Positions 48,401 through 51,900 of a stretch of 64,000 nt of DNA are shown piece by piece. The position numbers and the translations under genes were made by a program. The first letter of the stretch is position 1. Each line of letters opens with the position of its first letter. Origin of the DNA: Patiria pectinifera (Eukaryota; Echinodermata; Asteroidea; Valvatida; Asterinidae); the NCBI GenBank assembly GCA_029964075.1, contig CM057129.1, positions 26,279,430-26,343,429 on the forward strand. The letters are read 5' to 3'. The notes beneath the pieces were generated by a model. That model made no database searches, was not told where the DNA came from, and was given only the letters and a program-made list of their open reading frames with translations.

Positions 48401-48994
48401 TGGTGATTATCTGCCATCTAAATATTGAAGGAAGGAAAAGTTGTATCAGTCTCAAGAAAAATTACACATAAACAAACCGTGTACTTCATTCCTGCTTCAA
48501 TCCTCACAACTGTTCTTGGTTCACAATACCATCTCAAAACTTGCAGAAATTTCAAAATCGTTTAGAAGGTACCCTTATTAATGTTATTGTACCAAGTTTC
48601 ATGCTAAAACGAAATCAATCAATTTGACTTTCTTAAATTAGGATGAGCCTGGGGGATAAGGCGTTCAAGGAGGAAAATGTTGGGCTTTTTTTTAAGAGCG
48701 TGAGGTATACATCATCAAATTTTGGTGGCAATTGTCATATTTTTTTCCCTCCAAATTCATGCAAACTTTCAACCCAATTCTCTTACCAAAACTGGACTGG
48801 GTTGGGTCCCTCTCAGCGCGGCAAGCTCCCACAGCATCCGTTGCTTGTTGGGCCCAGTCAGGCCCGTGTTGGACATCTTAACAGCCTGCGCTGCGTCTTG
48901 AGACTCCTCCACCTGCGAGTTCATGACCATGAAGCAAGGGTCCTCTCCCTGGGTCCCCAGCAGGCCCGACTGACTAAACGGGAGACTGTCCATT
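6265..48994 (-). CDS. TP53BP1: TP53BP1 orthologue (53BP1), full gene of 33 coding exons
   Basis: 53BP1 is a nuclear chromatin adaptor that reads H4K20 methylation and H2A ubiquitin at double-strand breaks and promotes end joining. I joined 33 coding exons; every donor is GT, every acceptor AG, and the phases agree across all 32 junctions, giving 2,500 codons plus stop (2,501 if the alternative last acceptor at 6461 is used). Residues approx: S/T-Q N-terminus 1-69; Gly/acidic and Ser-rich linkers 103-357; S/T-P motif exons 414-579; TQT site 848-850; FHLSLP...HSTPI block 994-1059; long basic disordered exon 1147-1485; pre-Tudor segment 1486-1600; tandem Tudor about 2005-2115; UDR about 2131-2150; tandem BRCT about 2250-2500. 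The extra length over human lies mainly in disordered exons 20 and 22 and the N-terminus. An acceptor one base before the ATG implies a 5' non-coding exon further upstream that I did not find. Exons 1-4 interleave with a plus-strand zinc-finger gene. Confidence 0.95.
6900..7370. repeat. MITE, TTAA-flanked family, intronic copy
   Basis: Starts near TTGAAGGTAGCATGCAACAT and ends GCCAATGTTGTATATTACCTTTAA. The interior shares GTTCTTGTAGTCTGGTTCCC and the CACACCAGG block with the copies at 15097, 18414 and 45187. It lies in the last TP53BP1 intron. Confidence 0.6.
8394..8545 (-). CDS. TP53BP1: TP53BP1 coding exon 32 (BRCT2 start)
   Basis: Encodes QPNRSILAGMNVCMVSDLEG and a following helix (DTWRSILIAAG), matching human ENPFQNLKVLLVSDQQQ...ELWSEILMTGG. 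The donor is inferred: A/GTACAT at 8394 gives the phase needed by the last exon, but it is not a strong consensus and a nearby donor is possible. Confidence 0.8.
8676..8746 (+). repeat. 5'-truncated SINE tail, inverted relative to 2866-3018
   Basis: GGAGGTAACACACTGAGTAT followed by GGTGAAGGGCAAAACCTAAT repeats the tail of the element at 2866-2935 on the other strand, without the tRNA-like head. Intronic. Confidence 0.6.
9104..9177 (-). CDS. TP53BP1: TP53BP1 coding exon 31 (inter-BRCT linker)
   Basis: A 74-nt exon encoding GRLQNHKSYLLPAGESLEEN, nearly identical to human NQLQNYRNYLLPAGYSLEEQ between the two BRCT repeats. Acceptor TTCTTCAG, donor AT/GTGAGA; phase 0 in, 2 out. Confidence 0.92.
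11072..11194 (-). CDS. TP53BP1: TP53BP1 coding exon 30 (BRCT1 core)
   Basis: Encodes 41 residues: YCRTKKYFQALAAGIPCISH then LWLRDCCKS, against human HCRTRKYFLCLASGIPCVSH and VWVHDSCHA. The Arg and Lys of CRTKKYF align with human R1811 and K1814, which I recall as the phosphate-contacting residues for gamma-H2AX. Phase 0 on both sides. Confidence 0.95.
12366..12460 (-). CDS. TP53BP1: TP53BP1 coding exon 29 (BRCT1)
   Basis: Encodes ETVPFDRSYAVQQIEHGGGL then VLSDFNKSQ, matching human EIPPFNKQYTESQLRAGAGY ILEDFNEAQ. Phase 1 in, 0 out. This is the conserved strand-helix-Gly turn of the first BRCT repeat. Confidence 0.94.
13524..13778 (-). CDS. TP53BP1: TP53BP1 coding exon 28 (linker and start of BRCT1)
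   Basis: A disordered basic/Gln-rich start (RRSPRKRQQQQQQ) is followed by ATLFRNHAFLVTHGE, the first strand of BRCT1 (human KTLFLGYAFLLTMAT). It ends in an acidic Ser loop (EKTSSSESMDESSGEGP), equivalent to the human acidic loop. Phase 1-1. The Gln run is coded by a CAG-rich tract, a likely length-variable site. Confidence 0.93.
14850..15053 (-). CDS. TP53BP1: TP53BP1 coding exon 27 (UDR second half and NLS region)
   Basis: Completes the UDR: the first codons give DNIVYSKRTRLRSR, aligned with human DNLVEGKRKRRSN. Farther on KRKLAP and PRKRGRPAAQ match human GKRKLITS and PAKRGRKSA, a bipartite-like nuclear localisation signal. The acceptor CTGCCAG is fixed by phase; nearer AG dinucleotides give wrong frames. 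Confidence 0.92.
15097..15601. repeat. MITE with TTAA at both ends and internal 30-bp palindrome
   Basis: Begins TTAAAGGGATTATACAACAT and ends GCAAATGTTGTATCTCCTCT then TTAA, so the ends are about 24-bp inverted repeats. TTAA at both borders is the target preference of piggyBac-type elements. A palindrome TCCAACGCTGGTCGG / CCGACCAACGTTGGA (one mismatch) lies at 15418-15447. No coding capacity; sits in a TP53BP1 intron. Confidence 0.7.
16101..16173 (-). tRNA. tRNA-like sequence, Ala-GGC-like, probable pseudogene or SINE head
   Basis: Minus-strand 73 nt fold as a full cloverleaf: perfect 7-bp acceptor stem (GGCTGGA/TCCAGCC), D arm GCTC/GAGC, 7-nt anticodon loop ATGGCAA (anticodon GGC), T loop TTCAAAC, and both RNA polymerase III boxes. 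Against a working tRNA-Ala: mismatches in anticodon and T stems, no G3:U70 identity pair, and GGC-anticodon Ala tRNAs are not normally used in animals. It lies in a TP53BP1 intron. Confidence 0.5.
16458..16561 (-). CDS. TP53BP1: TP53BP1 coding exon 26 (end of Tudor 2, UDR first half)
   Basis: Encodes YERRHVILTKDQAATLVSS, aligning with human WYKRMAVILSLEQGNRLRE, then a Ser-rich loop, then NNLISL. Together with the next exon this forms ISLDNIV, the UDR core (human ISLDNLV). The Ser tract coded by AGC repeats replaces the human GLGPYEAVTPL stretch. Confidence 0.92.
16641..16945. repeat. Inverted-repeat element with TAACCCTAA-like ends
   Basis: The left end reads ATAACCCTAACACC and the right end GGGTTAGGGTTAAAG. 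Inside, TCCTCCAAAA and CTCAAATACC-type blocks recur many times, and the last block (TTTTTGGAGGATTGAGG) is inverted relative to the first. It looks like a non-autonomous element. Intronic. Confidence 0.45.
17519..17603 (-). CDS. TP53BP1: TP53BP1 coding exon 25 (Tudor 2)
   Basis: An 85-nt exon encoding IVVGYYKDPDANTSGYVIEQ, aligned with human VVKGHRKESGELYYSIEKE in the second Tudor fold. Phase 1 in, 2 out. A CAGA microsatellite (17444-17472) lies just outside the donor. Confidence 0.92.
18414..19063. repeat. MITE, TTAA-flanked family, with a nested foldback insertion
   Basis: The left end TTAAAGGGAATGTACATCAT and right end AGCAAATG...CCCTTTAA mark the same family as 15097-15601. The internal palindrome is TCCAACGGTGGTCAG / CCAACCACCGTTGGA at 18871-18900. 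It is longer than its relatives because a foldback element (18498-18663) has inserted. Confidence 0.65.
18540..18660. repeat. Foldback element, GGTAACACCATGTGG family, nested in a MITE
   Basis: Starts GTATCGTTTCGGTTTGCGGT and ends with its exact complement; the arm continues through AACACCATGTGGTAATAACT. GATCAAATATTG occurs on both sides (about 18486 and 18663), consistent with a target duplication or a duplicated host segment. Same termini as the element at 3552. Confidence 0.65.
19387..19511 (-). CDS. TP53BP1: TP53BP1 coding exon 24 (Tudor 1 end, Tudor 2 start)
   Basis: Encodes FVIEFDDGDHRTVNERDIII then a linker and DADGYYYAG. It aligns with human YKLLFDDGYECDVLGKDILL and SEDEYFSAG. The cage residues F and D (human F1519, D1521) are kept, but the position of human Y1523 is Asp here (FDDGD, not FDDGY). 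Phase 2 in, 1 out. Confidence 0.94.
20221..20485 (-). CDS. TP53BP1: TP53BP1 coding exon 23 (pre-Tudor linker and Tudor 1)
   Basis: A Pro/Ser-rich linker with RGTTKKRAPSP is followed by LLPGLKVYTKWLDGFWYPGT, matching human VGLRVVAKWSSNGYFYSGK. Trp (human W1495) and the second Tyr (human Y1502) of the methyl-lysine cage are present. Ends CTG TCA AG/GTGAAG in phase 2. Confidence 0.94.
21088..22342 (-). CDS. TP53BP1: TP53BP1 coding exon 22 (large disordered exon before Tudor)
   Basis: A 1,255-nt exon of about 418 disordered residues. The first 60 are conserved: SLTSGSLADVSSMYSKTSSS aligns with human GGSSGDLGDISSFSSKASSL. Then come near-repeats (SSPGSDKSTPSL and SSPGSDKSPGN), many S-P and T-P sites, and basic RRS patches (RRSIPRTRSTPARV). 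Much longer than the human equivalent. Phase 0 in, 1 out. A plus-strand ORF over the same bases is a shadow of this exon. Confidence 0.93.
23600..23716 (-). CDS. TP53BP1: TP53BP1 coding exon 21 (conserved segment near the oligomerisation region)
   Basis: 39 residues with PRRHIVRQTTEYRLIHEKII and VDGKVIKTWETR, aligned with human HRHMRTIREVRTLVTRVITD and VDGTEVERKVTEE. In human this ordered segment lies at or beside the oligomerisation region, upstream of the Tudor domain. Phase 0-0, strong GTAAGT donor. Confidence 0.92.
23954..24968 (-). CDS. TP53BP1: TP53BP1 coding exon 20 (large charged disordered exon)
   Basis: A 1,015-nt exon encoding about 338 mostly charged residues. Two similar short motifs occur: DDPFALSQEHPR at the start and RDPYDFSDSQSNKTPSP in the middle. 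Several basic clusters (SRLTRSGQKRKLQEE, RETPKRKKRD, RRSPRKKQSQKQ) could be nuclear localisation or DNA contact sites. There is no close human counterpart apart from composition. Phase 2 in, 0 out. Confidence 0.92.
25176..25335 (-). CDS. TP53BP1: TP53BP1 coding exon 19
   Basis: 53 residues: PSDAAQLLKAAHESPSKKST, then a Lys-rich stretch ending GRVKYSES. Identified by phase continuity (1 in, 2 out), a TTTCTTTAG acceptor and an AAAG/GTAGG donor. No domain seen. Confidence 0.88.
25642..25744 (-). CDS. TP53BP1: TP53BP1 coding exon 18
   Basis: 34 residues: EAPKLVRSSTLTLGADIEP then ETQDGSETPVFQLER, resembling human SPETEASEESLQFNLEKP downstream of the HSTPI motif. Phase 0 in, 1 out. Confidence 0.9.
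25966..26132. repeat. Large near-perfect foldback element
   Basis: Arms of roughly 77 bp (about 25966-26042 and 26056-26132) pair with few mismatches: GGGAATAAATGTGTGCTCGA on the left, TCACTCTGTTTAAGACCACT inside it, and their complements on the right. The centre is GAGCCGGAGGCGA. Intronic. Elements with a similar GAGGC...GCCGAG centre recur at 30534-30712. Confidence 0.65.
26659..26855 (-). CDS. TP53BP1: TP53BP1 coding exon 17 (conserved FHLSLP...HSTPI block)
   Basis: IDFHLSLPTQGGLRPAGGVT then LPSLAH...IRHSTPI aligns along its length with human TPFHFTLPKEGDIIPPLTGA TPPLIGH...KRHSTPI. This is one of the best conserved blocks of the disordered half, so probably a functional linear motif. Phase 1 in, 0 out. 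Confidence 0.93.
27591..27779 (-). CDS. TP53BP1: TP53BP1 coding exon 16 (SRTDxQ micro-repeats)
   Basis: 63 residues containing SRTDTQSRTDAQSRADD, three imperfect SR(T/A)D units, and ending in ESQSADPAEFS. TQ and SQ dipeptides are present, possible ATM/ATR sites. Phase 1-1; a symmetric exon. Confidence 0.9.
28733..28918 (-). CDS. TP53BP1: TP53BP1 coding exon 15
   Basis: About 62 residues, Ala/Thr/Ser-rich (PEEAAAISTTQGGAAAAHTL) then Lys/Asp-rich (KKKGEDDKELQRDKR). The acceptor at 28919-28920 (CTCATCCAG) was chosen because it gives phase 1 in; the ORF continues upstream, so another start is possible. The donor G/GTGACT fits phase 1 out. Confidence 0.8.
30534..30712. repeat. Foldback element with GAGGCGAAGCCGAG centre
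   Basis: Outer arms: CAAATAATGAATGTTT...GTGCAATGG...AATAATTTCAT and its complement at the right end. Inner arms around GTTCCA(CT)...GTGGAAC. A CTGTCAT triplicate lies in the right half. Intronic. Confidence 0.55.
30907..31279 (-). CDS. TP53BP1: TP53BP1 coding exon 14 (LC8-like TQT motif)
   Basis: A Pro/Gln-rich start (PAIPQPHQDTPTRL) and a charged middle, then EWMLHYTATQTDTEAEAFEE. ATQT is the core of a dynein light chain (DYNLL1/LC8) binding motif; human 53BP1 has ATQT and TVQT motifs that bind DYNLL1 and aid oligomerisation. Here the motif (30962-30970) lies before the HSTPI block rather than after it as in human. Phase 0 in, 1 out. Confidence 0.92.
31974..32195 (-). CDS. TP53BP1: TP53BP1 coding exon 13
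   Basis: 74 residues, disordered: WQPSSQQTTSTTSEEPSRSR, PPSTPSKPDGG, SSRKRQDGD and EFLSQ. Phase 0-0 with matching neighbours. No domain. Confidence 0.9.
32959..33165 (+). repeat. tRNA-derived SINE
   Basis: The head has TGGCCCAATGGTTAAGGTGT (A-box region) and GTGGGTTCGAATTC (B box). The body has TTGGGCAAGGCATTTTAC, GCCTCTCTCCACCCAGGTGT and AATGGGTACCTGACTACC, a SINE core widespread in marine deuterostomes and fish as I recall it. It lies in a TP53BP1 intron, antisense to the gene. Confidence 0.7.
33480..33647 (-). CDS. TP53BP1: TP53BP1 coding exon 12 (Ser/Thr-rich)
   Basis: 56 residues: IPEWQQVLNKEEQAALSRSS, a Ser/Thr/Lys run coded by AGC/ACG repeats, then SSDQSSQSFGRISAQMRGQQ. Phase 0-0. 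The triplet tract may vary in length. Confidence 0.9.
34650..34756 (-). CDS. TP53BP1: TP53BP1 coding exon 11
   Basis: 36 residues: EEEPMELSIPDDDDVAVATH then PAKRSKSTGVYDDEYG. EPMELSIP parallels human KPMDTSVL, which directly follows the S366 motif block in human, as here. KRSK could be part of an NLS. Phase 1 in, 0 out. Confidence 0.9.
35241..35350. repeat. Foldback element
   Basis: Arms of about 42 bp: ACAATTGTTGACTTCTGTGA TGTGGGATAT... pairs with ...ATATCCCACATCACAGCAGT CAACAATTGT. The loop is about 25 nt. Intronic. Confidence 0.55.
35741..35947 (-). CDS. TP53BP1: TP53BP1 coding exon 10 (orthologue of human S366 motif block)
   Basis: 69 residues. STPSETLGNLHLSGQQELSG and IIPPTLGAYGSIPQLIPSTP TQQDG align with human STPATTLHLLQLSGQRSLVQ and LVAPSPDAFRSTPFIVPSSP TEQEG. 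The position of human S366-P is T-L here, so this copy has lost the S/T-P phosphosite that exons 8 and 9 keep, while the downstream S-T-P is retained. Phase 1-1. Confidence 0.93.
36617..36781 (-). CDS. TP53BP1: TP53BP1 coding exon 9 (S-P-E-A-W motif repeat exon)
   Basis: 55 residues, phase 1-1. NETSTSDDASVTIIQPSPEA W...NTPPHKIG is homologous to the neighbouring exon 8 (NETSTSEDASIAEIPPTPEA Y...DTPPHKLG) and to exon 10. It resembles human VAPSPDAF around S366, a CDK-type site bound by TOPBP1 BRCT domains. A unique N-terminal part (QTLRHHQDPGSLHQQGEQVL) precedes the repeat. Confidence 0.93.
36972..37078 (+). repeat. Partial tRNA-derived SINE
   Basis: GTAGCGTGGCCCAGTGAATT, then AGAGGTTCGAATGCAGCAGC and TTTTCTTGGGCAAGCG resemble the head and first body block of the SINE at 32959. 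Truncated. Confidence 0.45.
37601..37723 (-). CDS. TP53BP1: TP53BP1 coding exon 8 (T-P-E-A-Y motif repeat exon)
   Basis: 41 residues, phase 1-1: ADRVRILANETSTSEDASIA then EIPPTPEAYKYGFQDTPPHK L. Homologous to exon 9 over its whole second half. EIPPTPEA also recalls the human T670 site (EIPETPCES), the second TOPBP1 docking site. Confidence 0.93.
38942..39111 (-). CDS. TP53BP1: TP53BP1 coding exon 7
   Basis: 57 residues: GFTQVKEHPAKPSVPLPRTP, SHVLESFRGEASGEG, then PQSSQQDLFADAVEEKR. SSQQDLFADA parallels human LSTQEDLFDQS, an ATM-type S/T-Q site followed by DLF. Phase 2 in, 1 out. Confidence 0.92.
40039..40186 (-). CDS. TP53BP1: TP53BP1 coding exon 6 (poly-Ser)
   Basis: 49 residues, of which 27 are Ser (TSHSSISSSSSHSTNSSSYH and SLLSSLSTSSSSSSG). 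Frame set by phase (1 in, 2 out) between exons 5 and 7; other frames are open too, so composition alone would not identify it. Confidence 0.85.
41030..41266 (-). CDS. TP53BP1: TP53BP1 coding exon 5
   Basis: 79 residues, acidic and Gly-rich: GPEQSDDDQGVGSERGGGVS, TTPSPPSERSRDTDG, ending MIPKKRSS. Phase 1-1. The 5.7-kb intron upstream of it hosts three plus-strand zinc-finger gene exons. Confidence 0.9.
42100..42190 (+). repeat. tRNA-like SINE head
   Basis: GTAGCACAGTCGATGCAGTG GTTAAG (A-box-like) and CCGAGTTCGAATCCTGGCCC (B box) spaced as in a tRNA. No full cloverleaf seen. Confidence 0.4.
42902..43048 (+). CDS. Zinc-finger gene exon A (start)
   Basis: 49 codons. Two adjacent ATGs (42902, 42905) follow an AG acceptor (TACAGCAG/A), suggesting an upstream 5' UTR exon. 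MMNSEGDVQEESCNMNPVRM, then LKIKTEPKFEDEIES with a SUMO consensus (IKTE), then WHNMAAWLSMQQQ. Donor CAG/GTAGGG. Confidence 0.8.
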
Positions 48995-51900
48995 CTGTGA
49001 AGACAGAAATGCAGCGAATTCGTTTTCTTGTTCTTTGGGGGTTTTTTTTTCAAGGTATTGCCATAGGACTTTACACTCAGCCTGACATGAGTCACACCAT
49101 TTCGAATTCAGATTGAACTCAAAACGCGTAGCCTGGGACTTGACCTGTTGGATTTGCAATTAAACTGAGACTTGGTTAAAGGCCCTAATCCGAAAGACGT
49201 TTAGAAAAACTGTTCTAAATTTGGACTAACTTCAGCTTATTCAGACTCTGATTTAAGACTTCAAAACACCCAACTATATCAACTCAAAACACATAGACTG
49301 CATCTGTCTTATACTTGAATGGGAGTCTGGAAATACAGACTACAAATATGAAAACAAATCTGGTAAAGTTCTGCTAAAATTAAAGGGGGCACTTCGTCCT
49401 GAAATCCCCGAAAATTTCATGTTTTGGATTGTTATACTTATCCTATTTAAAACATCTGGTTGAAAGGAAACCAACCTAATGTCTTACCGTTCCCGAGAAA
49501 AGAGGGGGAAAAAAAACGGTTGTTTAGGCCTACATCGGACACGACGCATCAGAGCACGAATACGTTTTTCCTGTCGTTCCCTGTTTGTACGACACACACG
49601 TTTGTCTCAGGAACAGTGATGACCAATCAGCAACCATGTACAAAATATATATTTTCTTTGATGTCTGCAAAAGGCGAACATTTTACGAATGAAATCACAA
49701 CTACACTGTAGCACCCAAACAGCTCGACTTTTTGGGGTCGCAAAAGTGGACCCCAAAATTTGTTCTCGCACACATACATGTAATACAGGAAGAAAACACC
49801 CCCAAAAAACCCAATTTTTAAAGGATAGTTGTTTGGATTTTTATATCCAACTTTTAAATGTTCTTTCCGAAAAACATCATTTCGTTCAAAGCGTGTTTTG
49901 TACAAATGTAGCCCAATTGGACTGTTTCAGGACCCAGTGTCCCTTAAAATGAGATTTAAGGCTTTGCATTGAGAATAGTAAAACTTGAGTCAATTTTTTA
50001 TTCATCATGTAACTTAGGTTCTTTTACAATGTAAATATATGAACAGTTTTTTCACATCCCTTTTTGGTTAAGTTTAATATTGAAAAAAGCACTTCCTAAA
50101 ACATTTTGAAAATTGTCCATGCTTTTCCTGTCAACAAGAATGCTATTCCTGTGATGTCAATTTCGGAAAAATGTTCAGTTTAAGGGTTTTCAGATCAAAT
50201 CTTGAGCCCAAAAATGTCCTTACTTTGAAAACATTTGTACCGTTTTGTAAGGAAAGTTTGCTCATTGGCTTACTGTAACGCACATAGAACCATTAAACAA
50301 TGGGCCACAATCGGTTGATCTGCCTTATCAGTCGATCACACTGCGCTATTGGTCGATCATGACAGATATCTCCAACTTTACTTGTAAAAAATCCTCCAGA
50401 GATACCGGTATGATTAACAAAGAAAAGGTGTTCAATTGGTGGCATTGCAATCAACCAGCGTCATGATCGACCGATAACATACATGTAGCACGATCGACCA
50501 ATCGCACACATTGACCTATCGTGCCCAACATAATCCCTAGAGTTGTGTGGTTCTGAGAAGAATTAGTTTAGTTGTTTCAAGAGACTGCTGGGTTTAAGTA
50601 GAGGCGGCTTAGCTTTTCCAGCCAGTTAAGTAGTTTTTTAAGCTATTTTAAGTTTGTAAGTTTTTCAAGGAAGGCATTTCCAAAAAATTACATGGGCCCG
50701 TTGAATCTCAAAAAAGGGAAAATTATCCTTTTTGTTTCTTTGTTGCTTCACTTGCGAACACTTGATCCAACTTCCACCAAGTAACTTAGTGGTTTTTATT
50801 CTCGTCAGGGCCAACTCTCCTTTTAGAGATAGCACAAAAACTTCACATGGGTGTTATGTTAAAACCTCTCGCAAATATCATTCCTAGCCTGAAACTGAAA
50901 CATGTGTCATTACATATACATGTACATGTATTGACTGTCCTATTTACAACGTCTGCTTTGTTTTCCCAATGTAGCCCTCGCAACATGGGGATGGTTCTTG
51001 CGATGATAACCAGCTAGCTGAAAACCAAGACGTGAGACCAGTGGACCTCAATGTACAAGCAGAGGAGATTTCAGGAGCAGGCATGCCGGATCCAAACCTA
51101 CTGCCTACACATGAGGCAACTCCAAAGCAGCAGACGGTGGCTATCAGTGTCCCCAGTCCGACCACTGATTTGAACCCTCACCCCAAATTAAGGAAAATCT
51201 ATCCAAAGTGCGGGTGCGTGGGATGCACACAACGCATGCAAGTGCCCAAAATGAAGCCAGGCATAAAATCGAAAATGATCAAGCGCATCACATGCACAAT
51301 TGATGTAAATGCATCATGGGTTCAATGCAAGGATTGCCAAAAGTACCTCCTCTCTGATACCCTAATGCCGCACATGTGTGTCTGCCACGACTACGCTTTC
51401 CTTGTCCCTCCTCGCAGGTTCAAACCACTAGATTTAAGAACCAACCTATGTGAGAACGTTCTGGCAGTAAAGCTGACTTTGAAACCGACGTGCTTTAGAC
51501 AATGTCCAGTCTGCACGACCATGATCGCCGGCTCTGATTTGGTGTACCACATGCTGCAGAACCATTGGTTCCTTCCGATATGTCCGCATGTAAACACCTG
51601 CAAAAGTCCATTTGCCTCACTGGCCTGCCTCAGACATCACATGAGTGAACAGCATGACATCAACAAGTACCGGTACATTGCCGTTGACTCTGCCTTCCAC
51701 TGCCTTCCACGAGGATTGCTACGTGGATCTTCCAGAATAAGCAAGGTTTGGAAAAAATAAGAGCTTAAAATCCCCAGAAGGACATTGGCTTCCTCGGATA
51801 CAATCAAAAGACTTACCACAGGCTTTCATTCCTAAAACACATTCATGGCATGATACATTACTTCAATAGCATCAGAGAATTAAAAACACCAATGCTCCTT

